A stretch of 64,000 bases of DNA from Serratia oryzae. GTDB lineage: Bacteria; Pseudomonadota; Gammaproteobacteria; Enterobacterales; Enterobacteriaceae. The position numbers were made by a program, and so were the translations under genes. Position 1 is the stretch's first letter; every line of letters begins with the position of its first letter. The notes below the pieces were generated by a model. That model saw only the letters and a list, made by a program, of their open reading frames with translations, ran no database searches and was not told the origin of the DNA. The stretch spans positions 310,001-374,000 of the forward strand of contig NZ_MOXD01000003.1 in NCBI RefSeq assembly GCF_001976145.1. Direction: 5' to 3'. Shown here in pieces: positions 34,840 through 45,021 of this stretch.

Positions 34840-35412
34840 ATGGCAAGAGCTAACGAAATCAAGCGTGGTATGGCGATCAACTACAACGGCAAACTGCTGC
34901 TGGTGAAAGACATTGATGTGCAAAGCCCAACCGCGCGCGGTGCCAACACCCTTTACAAAATGCGTTTCTCTGACGTGCGTACCGGGCTAAAGGTGGAAGA
35001 GCGTTTTAAAGGCGATGATATTCTGGATACCATTACCCTGTCGCGCCGCAAGGTGAACTTCTCCTACATCGACGGCGAAGAGTACGTATTCATGGATGAC
35101 GAAGATTACACGCCGTATATCTTCAAAAAAGACCAGATCGAAGACGAACTGCTGTTTATCCCAGAAGCGGGCTTGCCAGGGATGCAGGTATTAACGCTGG
35201 AAGGCCAGGTGTTAGCCCTGGAATTGCCACAAACCGTGGATATGGAGATTGTTGAAACGGCACCGGGCATCAAAGGGGCTTCTGCCAGCGCCCGAAACAA
35301 ACCGGCCACCATGGCGACCGGTTTGACCATTCTGGTGCCGGAATACCTGAGCCCAGGGGACAAAATCCGCATTCATATCGCCGAGCGCCGCTATATGGGC
35401 CGTGCCGACTGA
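34840..35412 (+). CDS. yeiP: Elongation factor P-like protein EfpL (YeiP)
   Basis: The 190-aa protein matches E. coli YeiP along its length: [40 protein letters not shown], and the tail [16 protein letters not shown]. It has EF-P architecture, but the loop tip that carries the modified lysine of EF-P has an arginine (R33 in PTARGA). YeiP/EfpL helps ribosomes through difficult peptide motifs. The start at 34840 is the family start; the frame is open to 34711. A strong hairpin follows at 35421. Confidence 0.96.
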   Translation: MARANEIKRGMAINYNGKLLLVKDIDVQSPTARGANTLYKMRFSDVRTGLKVEERFKGDDILDTITLSRRKVNFSYIDGEEYVFMDDEDYTPYIFKKDQIEDELLFIPEAGLPGMQVLTLEGQVLALELPQTVDMEIVETAPGIKGASASARNKPATMATGLTILVPEYLSPGDKIRIHIAERRYMGRAD

Positions 35413-35420
35413 TTGTGACT

Positions 35421-35441
35421 CAGGGCGCAGCGGGCGCCCTG
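35421..35441. terminator. Hairpin between convergent yeiP and uxuA
   Basis: The perfect 8-bp stem CAGGGCGC / GCGCCCTG has a 5-base loop and lies 9 bp after yeiP and 14 bp from the uxuA stop. It probably terminates in both directions despite only a short pyrimidine run. Confidence 0.6.
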
Positions 35442-35454
35442 CCTTCTCTGCACC

Positions 35455-36645
35455 TCAGAGTAATTCTGGGAAGAAGCGCCGCTTCAGCGCCAACTCTACG
35501 CCACGAATTTCCGCTAACCCCTTCAAGCGACCAATCGCCGAATAGCCTGGGTTGGTTTTCTTCTTCAGATCGTCCAACATCTGGTGGCCATGATCCGGCC
35601 GCATCGGGATTGGCCGACGATCGCCCGCCTGCAAGCGGCGCTGCTCTTCGGTGAGAATGGCCTCAATCACCGACACCATATCCACATCCCCTTGCAAATG
35701 CGCCCCTTCATGGAAGGTTTTCGGGTTCTGCTCGCGGCAGGTGGCGCGCAGGTGGGTGAAGTGAATACGATCGCCGAAGGTTTCGATCATCTTGACCAGA
35801 TCGTTATCCGCCCGCACGCCATAGGAACCGGTGCACATGGTGAAACCATTGTGGATGCTATCAACGGTTTCTTTCAGCCATTGCATATCCTCAATAGTAG
35901 AAACAATGCGCGGCAGGCCGAGGATCGGGCGCGGCGGATCGTCCGGGTGTACCGCAAGACGCACCCCAACCTCTTCCGCCACCGGTACAATGGCGCGCAA
36001 AAACACCGCCATGTTTTCACGCAGTTGGGCTTTGTCGATATGATCATATTCGGCCAGCCGCGCGCGGAACTGCTCGAGCGTGTAGCCCTCTTCTGCGCCT
36101 GGCAACCCGGCGATGATATTACCGGTCAGCTTGGCAATCTCTGCCGCACTCATCGCGTTAAAATAGGCCCGTGCCTCGGTTTGCTCTTCGGCGGTATAGT
36201 CTTTTTCAGCCCCGGCCCGCTGCAGGATATACAGATCAAAAGCGGCAAAGGCGATCTGATCAAAGCGCAGCGCTTTTGAACCGTCTGGTAATAAATACTC
36301 TAGATCGGTGCGCGTCCAGTCGAGGATCGGCATAAAGTTGTAGCATACGGTGTCGATACCGCAGGCCGCCAGGTTACGCAGCGACTGCTGATAATTGGCG
36401 ATATGACGCTGATAATTGCCGCTGCGGGTTTTGATTTCTTCATGCACCGGGATGCTTTCCACCACCGACCACACCAGCCCTTTCTCAGCCAGCAGGGCCT
36501 GACGCGTTTTTATTTCCTCAACCGGCCACACTTCACCGTTAGGGATATGATGCAACGCCGTCACCACACCGGTTGCCCCCGCTTGACGTACATCGTCCAG
36601 CGAAACCGGATCGTTTGGCCCGTACCAACGCCATGTTTGTTCCAT
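35455..36645 (-). CDS. uxuA: Mannonate dehydratase UxuA
   Basis: The 396-aa enzyme dehydrates D-mannonate to 2-keto-3-deoxygluconate in hexuronate breakdown. Recognised parts are [56 protein letters not shown], and the metal-binding [11 protein letters not shown] and RPDHGHQM. The ATG at 36645 has AAGGA 7 nt upstream; the frame is open to 36678. It diverges from the oxidoreductase gene at 36999, the enzyme family that makes mannonate from fructuronate, so the two steps are encoded together. Confidence 0.96.
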   Translation of the reverse strand: MEQTWRWYGPNDPVSLDDVRQAGATGVVTALHHIPNGEVWPVEEIKTRQALLAEKGLVWSVVESIPVHEEIKTRSGNYQRHIANYQQSLRNLAACGIDTVCYNFMPILDWTRTDLEYLLPDGSKALRFDQIAFAAFDLYILQRAGAEKDYTAEEQTEARAYFNAMSAAEIAKLTGNIIAGLPGAEEGYTLEQFRARLAEYDHIDKAQLRENMAVFLRAIVPVAEEVGVRLAVHPDDPPRPILGLPRIVSTIEDMQWLKETVDSIHNGFTMCTGSYGVRADNDLVKMIETFGDRIHFTHLRATCREQNPKTFHEGAHLQGDVDMVSVIEAILTEEQRRLQAGDRRPIPMRPDHGHQMLDDLKKKTNPGYSAIGRLKGLAEIRGVELALKRRFFPELL

Positions 36646-36998
36646 AACTTTATCCTTATCAATAGTCCGCTCAGTCATCTGAGGTTTGTCATCAGTGGTG
36701 AGGTAGATCGCAAAACAAAATCAATCCTGTTATACCACATTGCGATAGATATCATTCACCTTTAACCTTACTCTTTAGCTGCATGCTGTCAAAATAGAAA
36801 CCTTAATGAGTTGATCCAACTCACGCTTCTGGCTTATTTTGGACCGACCCATTTTATTACCCCCGCAGCCACCCTAGAGTGACGGCAGATAACAACGCAC
36901 AGAGACCGGCGCAGCAGCAACAGGCTACGCGCGGCCAACTGGTCTGATAACTTTATGCAAGCTACCGGCCAGGACTTTTTCTTGTAATGGAGCCCTTC
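36646..36998. other. Divergent control region of uxuA and yeiQ
   Basis: These 353 bp hold both promoters. A partly symmetric TGTTATACCACA at about 36728 vaguely resembles GntR-family (UxuR/ExuR) operators, but the match is weak. No gene is seen. Confidence 0.4.
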
Positions 36999-38480
36999 AT
37001 GAAAACTATCGCCAACACACCACTGCCTGCTGCAGTACAGCAACCACAGTACGATCGCAGCCTGCTGCGCAGCCGCATGGTGCACCTGGGCTTCGGCGCC
37101 TTTCACCGTGCCCACCAGGCGCTGCTGACCGATCGCGTGCTCAACCGTAAAGGAGGAGACTGGGGGATTTGTGAGATCAGCCTGTTCGGCGGTGATAAGC
37201 TGTTCCAAACTTTGCGGGCTCAGGATCATCTCTATACCGTGCTGGAAAAAGGAGCCGCTGGTAACCAGGCGATCGTTGTCGGTGCCGTTCACGAAAGCGT
37301 GCACCGCAAACTGGAAGATATCGATGCGGTATTAGAAAAACTGGCCGAACCGCAGGTGGCGATCGTTTCGATGACCATTACGGAAAAAGGTTATTGCATC
37401 GAACCTGGCAGCGGTCAGTTAGATTTGCAGCATGATGCCGTTCGAGCCGATTTGGCTGAGCCCACCTATCCCACTACCGTGCCAGGGATCCTGGTGGAAG
37501 CGCTACACCGGCGGCGCCAGCGCAACTTGCCCGCTTTCAGCGTGCTCTCTTGCGACAATATTCCAGAAAACGGCCATGTGGTGCGTAATGCCGTCACCGG
37601 CCTGGCACAGGCACGCGATCGGGAACTGGCTCAGTGGATTGCCAGCAACGTGACCTTCCCCAGCACCATGGTCGATCGCATCGTCCCTGCCAGCACACCG
37701 GAAACGTTAGAGGAAGTCGCAGCTGCACTTGGCGGAGTACACGACGAATGTGCCATCGCCTGTGAACCTTTTATTCAGTGGGTAATAGAAGATAACTTTG
37801 TTGCTGGCCGCCCAGAGTGGGAAGCCGCTGGTGTACAGCTGGTGGATGATGTGTTGCCGTTCGAACAGATGAAATTACGCATGCTGAACGGCAGCCACTC
37901 GTTTCTGGCTTATCTTGGTTATCTGGCGGGTTATCAGCACATTAATGACTGCATGGCGGACGAATATTATCGCCGGGCCGCCTATCACCTGATGCTGCAT
38001 GAGCAAGCCCCGACGCTGCGAGTAAGCGGTATCGATCTGACCGCCTATGCCGATCGGCTGATCGCGCGTTACAGCAACCCGGCACTGCAGCACCGCACCT
38101 GGCAGATCGCTATGGATGGCACGCAAAAACTACCACAGCGTATGCTGGACTCTGTTCGCTGGCATCTCAAGCATGGTGGCAGCTATGCCGGACTGGCTTT
38201 AGGGGTTGCTGGCTGGATGCGCTACGTTGGCGGCATTGACGATGCCGGGCAGCCGATTGATGTTCGCGATCCCATGTTAGCAACGCTGCAGCAGGTAGTT
38301 AACGCCACGCCAGACGGTGAACCACGCGTTGCGGCCTTGCTGGCGATCAAAAGTATTTTCGGTGAACAATTACCTGCTGATGAGAAATTTGCTGCGGCGG
38401 TAACCCAGGCTTATCTGTCGCTACGCGTTCGCGGAGCGCGTCAAACGATAAAGGAGTGGGTGATGACACAAGTGGCCTGA
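36999..38480 (+). CDS. yeiQ: Mannitol dehydrogenase-family oxidoreductase YeiQ (fructuronate reductase type)
   Basis: The 493-aa protein belongs to the long-chain mannitol dehydrogenase family (UxuB, YeiQ, MtlK). It has RMVHLGFGAFHRAHQALLTD (nucleotide-binding N-terminus), IVSMTITEKGYC, FSVLSCDNIPENG, VDRIVPAST, and the catalytic KLRMLNGSHSFLAYLGYLAG. The likely reaction is fructuronate to mannonate with NADH. The place between yeiP and yeiR favours YeiQ; UxuB is the alternative and the divergent uxuA supports that function. The start at 36999 has GGAG 6 nt upstream. Confidence 0.9.
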   Translation: MKTIANTPLPAAVQQPQYDRSLLRSRMVHLGFGAFHRAHQALLTDRVLNRKGGDWGICEISLFGGDKLFQTLRAQDHLYTVLEKGAAGNQAIVVGAVHESVHRKLEDIDAVLEKLAEPQVAIVSMTITEKGYCIEPGSGQLDLQHDAVRADLAEPTYPTTVPGILVEALHRRRQRNLPAFSVLSCDNIPENGHVVRNAVTGLAQARDRELAQWIASNVTFPSTMVDRIVPASTPETLEEVAAALGGVHDECAIACEPFIQWVIEDNFVAGRPEWEAAGVQLVDDVLPFEQMKLRMLNGSHSFLAYLGYLAGYQHINDCMADEYYRRAAYHLMLHEQAPTLRVSGIDLTAYADRLIARYSNPALQHRTWQIAMDGTQKLPQRMLDSVRWHLKHGGSYAGLALGVAGWMRYVGGIDDAGQPIDVRDPMLATLQQVVNATPDGEPRVAALLAIKSIFGEQLPADEKFAAAVTQAYLSLRVRGARQTIKEWVMTQVA

Positions 38481-38489
38481 TGTTGGGAG

Positions 38490-38517
38490 GTCATGCCGGG
38501 CTTTCGCCCGGCATGAC
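38490..38517 (+). terminator. Strong hairpin after yeiQ
   Basis: The perfect 12-bp stem GTCATGCCGGGC / GCCCGGCATGAC has a TTTC loop, 9 bp after the stop. The U-run is missing, but stem strength suggests termination or 3'-end protection for yeiQ and for the convergent gene ending at 38527. Confidence 0.6.
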
Positions 38518-38526
38518 GCATGCGAC

Positions 38527-38835
38527 TTAACGATACACCACAGTCATTATCGCAAGCTTCTGTTGCTGATCAACCCACTTCATTTCAGTCGTACCTAAAT
38601 TCAGTGGGAGTTCTTGGCTGCTAGCGTTAAAACTTGCCAGAGTTTGCGTGCCTGTGTAATTCTGCCCATTACGAAAACACTTCGTATTGGCTGATGAGTT
38701 GACAACATTTACTAAACAAGGGCCTTCAACAATGGCACCAACAAAGTGAATAACCCCACCTGTAGCACCTACCTGACCTGCTGCCATCCATGAAAGTAAC
38801 GCTCCTGCGATCAAAAATAACCGTAAGCTATTCAT
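38527..38835 (-). CDS. Orphan type 1 fimbrial-like exported protein (102 aa)
   Basis: The protein begins with a signal peptide (MNSLRLFLIAGALLSWMAAG, cleaved near VGA) followed by TGGVIHFVGAIVEGPCLVNV, the typical first strand of type 1 pilin subunits, with two cysteines (PCLV and TKCFRNG) in the usual disulfide spacing. At 102 aa it is shorter than pilins (about 150-180) and ends ...KLAIMTVVYR, like a compact pilin terminus. No usher or chaperone gene is nearby, so it is an orphan. Its function is unknown. Confidence 0.72.
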   Translation of the reverse strand: MNSLRLFLIAGALLSWMAAGQVGATGGVIHFVGAIVEGPCLVNVVNSSANTKCFRNGQNYTGTQTLASFNASSQELPLNLGTTEMKWVDQQQKLAIMTVVYR

Positions 38836-39153
38836 GGCAACCTCACTTTATGTTAAGTCACTTTAAATAATAGAGTGTTTTCTTAGGAAGAATCGTAAAA
38901 TCAGGAGGCTGTTTTGGCGGATATTCAGCAGATTGGCGGGTCAAAAACCGGATAAGACAATACTCATGAACGCTATAATCCCAAGTTTTTAATAGGATTT
39001 ATCCTAAAAATATAGATGAACCTGAATAGTTAAAAAATTTGCTCTTAAAATGTAAAATTTGTGACTGTGCACATATAAAATACCAAAGCGGCATGACACG
39101 TGCATAATCCATGACTATCAATCAGCTGTAAGCATATAAATCAGGAATGCGAA
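38836..39153. other. AT-rich divergent intergenic region
   Basis: These 318 bp lie between the fimbrial-like gene and yeiR. I see no gene and no convincing Zur box. They should hold two divergent promoters. Confidence 0.45.
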
Positions 39154-40131
39154 ATGACAAAAACCAACCTGATCACGGGTTTCCTGGGCAGTGGCAAGAC
39201 CACCACGATCCGTCATCTGTTGGCTAATAAACCGCCGCATGAACGCTGGGCGGTTCTGGTCAACGAGTTTGGGGAAATTGGTATTGATGGAGCACTGTTG
39301 GCAGACAGTGGCGCAGTATTGAAAGAGATCCCCGGTGGTTGTATGTGCTGCGTCAACGGCCTGCCGATGCAGGTTGGGCTAAATATGTTGTTACAGCAGA
39401 CAAAACCCGACCGGTTATTGATCGAACCCACCGGTCTTGGCCACCCCAAACAGATCCTGGAGTTGCTGACGCAGGATACTTACGCAGGCTGGATCGACTT
39501 GCTGGCAACGGTTTGCCTGCTAGATGCCCGCCAACTCAGCCAACCTCACTATCGCGATAATGAAAATTTCCGCGATCAGTTAGCGGCCGCAGATATCATC
39601 ATCGCTAATAAGATGGATACCTGGCAACCCGAGGATGCCCAGGCCTTGGAAACATGGCAGGCGCACTCCGGCCATCAGCGCCCGATTTACCCTATCGAAC
39701 AGGGGCGCATGGACGTTGCTTTACTTGACCTGCCGCGAACCAATCACACCGAATTGCCGGATGCGCAGCACCACCATCATGCCCAGAACAAAACCCGAGG
39801 ATTGGCGGCATTGCGCCTGCCAGAGAATGCCCGCTGGCGTCGCGCCTTGAATCAGGGCCAAGGTTATACCAGTTGTGGCTGGATTTTTGATGGCGATACG
39901 CAGTTCGATACCGTGGGGATGATGGAGTGGATCAGACTGGCACCCGTTGAGCGCGCGAAAGCGGTAGTACGCATTCCCGAAGGGAGTTTACTGATCAACC
40001 GTCAGGGGCAGGATTTGAATATCGAGACACGCTCCATTCCCCCGCTAGACAGTCGTATCGAATTAATTCATAGCAGTGAAGCAGATTGGAATGCCCTACA
40101 GTCGGCCTTGTTTAACATTCGCTTGAGTTAA
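39154..40131 (+). CDS. yeiR: Zinc-binding COG0523-family GTPase YeiR
   Basis: The 325-aa protein is a G3E GTPase metallochaperone. It has the P-loop GFLGSGKTT (9-17), the metal motif GGCMCCVNG (61-69), switch region ESTGL-like IEPTGLGHP, and the specificity motif NKMD. A His run (DAQHHHHAQNK, about residue 207) can bind additional zinc. YeiR in E. coli binds zinc and helps growth under metal limitation. It is in its expected place upstream of mepS. Confidence 0.94.
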   Translation: MTKTNLITGFLGSGKTTTIRHLLANKPPHERWAVLVNEFGEIGIDGALLADSGAVLKEIPGGCMCCVNGLPMQVGLNMLLQQTKPDRLLIEPTGLGHPKQILELLTQDTYAGWIDLLATVCLLDARQLSQPHYRDNENFRDQLAAADIIIANKMDTWQPEDAQALETWQAHSGHQRPIYPIEQGRMDVALLDLPRTNHTELPDAQHHHHAQNKTRGLAALRLPENARWRRALNQGQGYTSCGWIFDGDTQFDTVGMMEWIRLAPVERAKAVVRIPEGSLLINRQGQDLNIETRSIPPLDSRIELIHSSEADWNALQSALFNIRLS

Positions 40132-40590
40132 CATGAAGGCCCTCAGCCTGGGCCTGAAATCAGCGTGACGTCTTGTTTGCTAACGCTCGTTCATTTGGCC
40201 AATCTGGGCGCTGCCACCTCTTCTTGCCAGCCATGCTCACGTTAGTCACTCACCAACACATCACTAACAGATTGGCAATAAAATTAACCCAAAAGCAACA
40301 CAATACCCATTCGGCATTTTTTATATGAAGATTTACATTATGTTACATCACAATTTCATATAAAGAATGTCTCAAAAAAACTCGCAATCCCCTTTTGATT
40401 GCGGTAATCTCGGCTGCGTTTGCGCTTGGTTTACACGGATTCAGAACCAAACATTCTAAATGTGTGCGTTCATGCACATTTTCTGCGGTATCTGATTGTC
40501 CTTCCTGCTGGCGCCGATTAGTCTCGTTTCGTTTGGCATTTTTCAGATAGCGACTTTTGTCGTTAAGGACTTCAAGGGAAAACAATTACA
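40132..40590. other. Long leader region upstream of mepS
   Basis: These 459 bp separate yeiR from mepS. The proximal half is AT-rich and probably holds the mepS promoter. At 40372-40403 there is a terminator reading on the minus strand. A minus-strand open frame (40343-40585) has no supporting ribosome site and is not called. Confidence 0.5.
40372..40403 (-). terminator. Minus-strand Rho-independent terminator inside the mepS leader
   Basis: On the minus strand the stem CGCAATC / GATTGCG (7-base loop) is followed by AGTTTTTTTGAG. No annotated minus-strand gene ends here, so it may terminate a small antisense RNA transcribed across the mepS leader. Confidence 0.6.
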
Positions 40591-41166
40591 ATGGTCAAAT
40601 CTCAACCTTTTATGAGATATTTTTTGCGGGTACTCCCTGCAATTGCGGCAGCAGCTATGCTCTCCGCCTGTAGCTCAATGAATACTTCGAAGTTGGATAA
40701 CTCACAAACTGAGATGCATGCAGTTAATGACAAGAACAGTCTTTTACTGCAAGCCTCTCAGGATGAATTCGAAGCCATGGTGCGTAATGTTGACATCAAG
40801 TCAAAGATTATGGACCAGTATGCCGACTGGAAAGGTGTGCGCTACCGTTTGGGGGGTGATACCAAACGCGGCATTGATTGCTCAGGTTTTGTTCAGCGCA
40901 CTTTCCGCGAACAGTTCGGTATGGATCTGCCCCGTTCGACTTATGAGCAAGAAGACATGGGCAAGAAAATCCAGCGTGCCAAGCTGCGCCCAGGTGATTT
41001 AGTCCTGTTCCGTGCGGGTTCCACTGGCCGCCATGTGGGTATCTATCTGGGGAACGATAAATTTGTTCACGCTTCCACTAGCAGCGGTGTCACTATCTCC
41101 AGCATGAATGAAACCTACTGGGACAAGCGCTATCGCGAAGCCCGCCGGGTGCTTGGCAGGAGCTAA
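40591..41166 (+). CDS. mepS: Murein DD-endopeptidase MepS (Spr)
   Basis: The 191-aa lipoprotein has a signal peptide with lipobox LSAC (lipidated C27) and a C-terminal NlpC/P60 domain with catalytic C97 (DCSGF), H148 (GRHVGIY) and H160 (KFVHAS). It cuts the D-Ala-mDAP crosslinks of peptidoglycan to allow cell-wall growth and is degraded by Prc with NlpI. The gene order yeiR-mepS-pdeN is close to E. coli, but lpxT (yeiU), which stands between yeiR and mepS there, is absent here. A strong terminator follows at 41215. Confidence 0.97.
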   Translation: MVKSQPFMRYFLRVLPAIAAAAMLSACSSMNTSKLDNSQTEMHAVNDKNSLLLQASQDEFEAMVRNVDIKSKIMDQYADWKGVRYRLGGDTKRGIDCSGFVQRTFREQFGMDLPRSTYEQEDMGKKIQRAKLRPGDLVLFRAGSTGRHVGIYLGNDKFVHASTSSGVTISSMNETYWDKRYREARRVLGRS

Positions 41167-41521
41167 GTGCTTAATATCTGAAGCAGTCCTGAAAACCAAA
41201 CGAACGAGTCAATACGCTGCCCTAGGGCAGCGTTTTTTTTCGCTGCACACCTGCATCACTCATGGTAAGTCACTACCAGGGAGTGGCCATCACACCATCG
41301 GCCCATAAACGTTAGATCAGTTGAATAAAACTGCACGATTGGGAGAAAACTAGCCTATTATCGTCACAGGGTAAATGATGGGGTGAAGGCTATTTACGGC
41401 GTACCTGAGAGGTGCCTTTTATCCAATCAGAGTAATAATGACCCATGTAGTATCAACGAGATATATTGACTACCACTATCATAACAACAAAAAACGTTAC
41501 GCCATGCTCAGGGGGCAAGTG
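41167..41521. other. Intergenic region between mepS and pdeN
   Basis: It holds the mepS terminator and presumably the pdeN promoter. The pdeN frame is open from 41438, but the segment 41438-41521 is treated as upstream sequence because a better ribosome site lies before 41522. Confidence 0.45.
41215..41240 (+). terminator. Terminator after mepS
   Basis: CGCTGCCC and GGGCAGCG pair around a TA centre, followed by eight T. Confidence 0.85.
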
Positions 41522-43120
41522 ATGGGCTTAAAGAGGGCATTCGCACGCCATGTTTCACAGAGACGACGTAGCCTAATCAAAAGCAGTATTGCCGCTCTGA
41601 TATTTTTTACTGTTTTTACCTCCGCCATACTGTTCCTGATTAACCACCAACGCTTGCAATATCAGCATCAGCTCGAAACTCGCACACAGCAACTCACGTT
41701 AGACTATCTCGATCGCCTGAAAAACATGATGCAGGAGATCATGCCGTTCACCGATAAACCCTGTGTTAGCAATCAAGCCAATCTCACATACCGGGCGGCT
41801 TTCACCACAGGGATACGCACCTTTTTGCTGGTAAAAGATGGCATTGTGTATTGCTCCTCAGCGACTGGCGATATGACATTGCCTAGCACGCGCCTCTACC
41901 CGGAAATCGACTGGCAGAAATCTCTAGATATGCAACTGCAGCAGGGCACACCGCTGGTGCCGGACAAACCGGTGATTGCCCTGTGGCTACGTAAGCCAGG
42001 GCAAGCGAATAATAGCGGAGTCCTGGCAACGCTGGATCTCAGTCTGACACCCTATCAGCTAATGGCCTCGCAGCGTAGTGATACCCCAGGTCTGGCCATC
42101 GTGATAGGACAAAATGCGGTTACTACCTTCAATCCGCACCTAGTACCCATGACGCAGTTGCCGCCAAATCATGCCCGCCGAGTGGAAATCCCTGGCTACC
42201 CATTGACCATCATTTTCTATAACCGACCACTGACGGCCAATGATATTCGTTTGACCGTACTCGGCAGCCTGGTGCTTTCGCTGATGCTGGGGGCTTTGTA
42301 CTACTACATGCTGCTGTTGCGTCAGAGCCCTGAGCGGGCGATGCGGCGCGGTATCCGGCGTGGAGAGTTTTTTGTTGAATATCAGCCGGTATTCCATACC
42401 GCTACCGCTTCACTGGGCGGGGTTGAGGCCTTGTTACGCTGGCAGCATCCAACGGAAGGACGCATTTCGCCCGATCTGTTTATTCCCTATGCGGAAAACG
42501 AAGGGGTGATCGTCCCGCTGACTCGCCATCTGTTCAGCCTCATCGTGGCCGATCTTCCGCAACTGATGCAGGCCTTACCGCCTCATGCCAAACTGGGCCT
42601 TAACCTTTCCCCTTCCCATCTCAGCGCCCCGTCATTTCATGACGATGTGTCTGGACTGCTGTCAAAAATGCCGAATAACTATTTCACGCTGGTATTTGAA
42701 ATCACCGAACGCGGCATGGTAGAGGAAGAACATGCGCTGGCCGAATTTGCCTGGCTGCACAGCCAAGGCATTGAGATTGCGATCGATGACTTCGGCACCG
42801 GGCATAGCGCCTTAATCTATCTACAGCGCTTTGCGCTGGACTATCTGAAAATCGACCGGGGTTTTGTCAACTCTATTGGCCAGGATACCGTAACCGCCCC
42901 TGTGTTAGACGCCGTGATTTCACTGGCGAAAAAACTGAAAATGCTTACCGTTGCCGAAGGCGTCGAAACCGCAGAACAAATGAGTTTTCTGCAAGAACGC
43001 GACGTTAACTTTATGCAGGGTTATTATTTCTGTAAGCCGCTCAGCATTGAGGAACTGGTCGAATTTTGCCGCGCCAATCCGGCATTTGATCATCAGGCAT
43101 CGTTAATCTCTGATATTTAA
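41522..43120 (+). CDS. pdeN: c-di-GMP phosphodiesterase PdeN (Rtn), CSS-EAL type
   Basis: The protein has two membrane helices (about residues 20-40 and 245-265 of the 532-aa form) that bracket a periplasmic CSS domain with the redox cysteine motif YCSSATG, and a C-terminal EAL domain. The catalytic residues are present: VEALLRW, NLSPSH, EITERGM, IDDFGTGHS, DYLKID and AEGVET, so it should hydrolyse c-di-GMP. The start at 41522 is preferred for AGGGGG 8 nt upstream; an alternative ATG at 41438 would add 28 residues. It is syntenic with E. coli rtn. Confidence 0.93.
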   Translation: MGLKRAFARHVSQRRRSLIKSSIAALIFFTVFTSAILFLINHQRLQYQHQLETRTQQLTLDYLDRLKNMMQEIMPFTDKPCVSNQANLTYRAAFTTGIRTFLLVKDGIVYCSSATGDMTLPSTRLYPEIDWQKSLDMQLQQGTPLVPDKPVIALWLRKPGQANNSGVLATLDLSLTPYQLMASQRSDTPGLAIVIGQNAVTTFNPHLVPMTQLPPNHARRVEIPGYPLTIIFYNRPLTANDIRLTVLGSLVLSLMLGALYYYMLLLRQSPERAMRRGIRRGEFFVEYQPVFHTATASLGGVEALLRWQHPTEGRISPDLFIPYAENEGVIVPLTRHLFSLIVADLPQLMQALPPHAKLGLNLSPSHLSAPSFHDDVSGLLSKMPNNYFTLVFEITERGMVEEEHALAEFAWLHSQGIEIAIDDFGTGHSALIYLQRFALDYLKIDRGFVNSIGQDTVTAPVLDAVISLAKKLKMLTVAEGVETAEQMSFLQERDVNFMQGYYFCKPLSIEELVEFCRANPAFDHQASLISDI

Positions 43121-43202
43121 ACTTCTTTACTCAGCAAGCTGGCCTGAAATGGTATGCTGATGGCCGGTTTAATTGACTACACAGCAGGAGCTTACCGTAA
43201 AG

Positions 43203-45011
43203 ATGTCCGTGCGCCTTTTTGCTGCCCTGGTGCTTTCGGCACTCAGTTTCGGTGTGCAGGCCGAAACCCTCAATGAAAGCTACGCTTTCGCCACGCTCGG
43301 TGAGCCTAAATACGCCACCGATTTCAGCCATTTTGACTACGTAAACCCCGCAGCGCCAAAAGGGGGAGACGTAAGGCTGGCAGCCATCGGCACCTATGAT
43401 AATTTCAACCGTTTCGCCTCGCGCGGCGTTCCCGGCGAGAGAACCGGGGAACTTTACGATACGCTCTTTACCAACTCTGACGATGAACCCTCCAGCTATT
43501 ATCCGCTGATCGCCGAATCGGCGCGTTTTCCGCCCGATATGCGCTGGATGGAGCTGGATATCAACCCCCGCGCCCGCTTTCATGACGGTAGCCCGATTAC
43601 CGCTGCCGATGTGGCCTTCACGTTTAATAAATTCATGACCGAAGGCGTGCCGCAATTTCGTACCATTTATAAAGGCGTCACGGTGAAAGCCATTTCCCAC
43701 TTAACGGTACGCATAGAGCTTCCCAAACCCGATAAAGACCAACTGCTCGGCCTATTCGGCCTTCCTATCCTGTCAGCAAATTTCTGGCAGGACCACAAGC
43801 TCAGTGAACCACTGAATACCCCACCGCTCGGTAGCGGCCCTTATAAAGTCGGTAGCTACCGCCTGGGCCAATACATTACCTATGAGCGAGTACGCGACTA
43901 CTGGGCCGCCAACCTGCCGGTGAATCGCGGGCGTTATAACTTCGATACGCTGCGTTATGATTACTACCTGGACGATAAAGTGGCCCTTGAGGCCTTTAAA
44001 GCCGGGGCTTACGATTTCCGCCCGGAAGGATCGCCCAAAAGCTGGGCTACTCAGTATCAAGGCGGTAACTTCGCGCGCAACTTCATCATCAAGCAGGATG
44101 AAACCAATCAGGCTGCGCAAAATGCGCGCTGGCTGGCCTTTAATGTTCAACGCCCGATCTTTGCCGATCGCCGGGTACGGGAAGCCATTACGCTGGCGTT
44201 TGACTTCGACTGGATGAATAAAGCGCTGTATTACGATGCCTATCAGCGCACCAACAGCTATTTTCAGAATACGGTGTACGCAGCCAGCGGCTACCCGGAT
44301 GCCGCCGAGTTGGCCTGGTTGGCTCCGCTCAAAGGCAAAGTGCCTGAAGAGGTCTTTACTTCAATCTACCAGCCGCCGACCTCCGACGGCAGCGGTAACA
44401 ACCGGGAAAACCTGTTGAAAGCCACCGAACTGCTGCAACAGGCCGGTTGGGAAGTGAAAGATCAGCAGTTGGTCAATAGCCAAACCGGCAAGCCTTTTAC
44501 TTTCGAACTGATGCTGCTGAGCGGCAGTAACTTCCAGTATGTGTTGCCATTCCAGCACAACCTGAAGCGCCTAGGCATTGATATGCAGATCCGCGAAATA
44601 GACGCCAGCCAGTTCACACGCCGCATGCGTAAGCGTGACTTTGATATGATGCCGACGGTATATTCTGCGATGCCATTCCCAAACTCTTCGCTGCAGATCC
44701 GCTGGGATTCGGATTATATCGATTCCAGTTGGAATACGCCTGGCGTCAGCGATCCCGCCGTCGATAGCCTGGTGCGGCAAATCGTGAAGCACCAAGGGGA
44801 TGAAAAAGCCTTACTGTCCCTTGGGCGCGCGCTGGACCGGGTGCTGACCTGGAACATGTACATGCTGCCAATGTGGTACTCCAATCACGATCGCTACGCC
44901 TATTGGGATAAGTTCTCCTCACCGGCGATACGCCCAACCTATTCTATTGGGTTTGATAACTGGTGGTTTGACGTCAACAAGGCGGCACGCCTGCCCGCAC
45001 AACGGCAATAA
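43203..45011 (+). CDS. yejA: ABC transporter substrate-binding protein YejA
   Basis: The protein of about 602 aa has a Sec signal peptide ([20 protein letters not shown]) and the family 5 extracellular binding fold: [63 protein letters not shown]-type partners downstream. YejA delivers peptides, including some antimicrobial peptides, to YejBEF. The ATG at 43203 is selected over a TTG at 43173 because it starts the signal peptide. It heads the yejABEF operon. Confidence 0.95.
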   Translation: MSVRLFAALVLSALSFGVQAETLNESYAFATLGEPKYATDFSHFDYVNPAAPKGGDVRLAAIGTYDNFNRFASRGVPGERTGELYDTLFTNSDDEPSSYYPLIAESARFPPDMRWMELDINPRARFHDGSPITAADVAFTFNKFMTEGVPQFRTIYKGVTVKAISHLTVRIELPKPDKDQLLGLFGLPILSANFWQDHKLSEPLNTPPLGSGPYKVGSYRLGQYITYERVRDYWAANLPVNRGRYNFDTLRYDYYLDDKVALEAFKAGAYDFRPEGSPKSWATQYQGGNFARNFIIKQDETNQAAQNARWLAFNVQRPIFADRRVREAITLAFDFDWMNKALYYDAYQRTNSYFQNTVYAASGYPDAAELAWLAPLKGKVPEEVFTSIYQPPTSDGSGNNRENLLKATELLQQAGWEVKDQQLVNSQTGKPFTFELMLLSGSNFQYVLPFQHNLKRLGIDMQIREIDASQFTRRMRKRDFDMMPTVYSAMPFPNSSLQIRWDSDYIDSSWNTPGVSDPAVDSLVRQIVKHQGDEKALLSLGRALDRVLTWNMYMLPMWYSNHDRYAYWDKFSSPAIRPTYSIGFDNWWFDVNKAARLPAQRQ

Positions 45012-45021
45012 GGAGTCTGTG

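Noticed and set aside
36720..36745. UxuR/ExuR operator between uxuA and yeiQ
   Set aside because: Only a partial symmetric match is visible; too weak to call as a site.
40343..40585. 80-codon minus-strand frame in the mepS leader
   Set aside because: No ribosome site is visible and the composition looks non-coding. The terminator beneath it is better explained by a small RNA.
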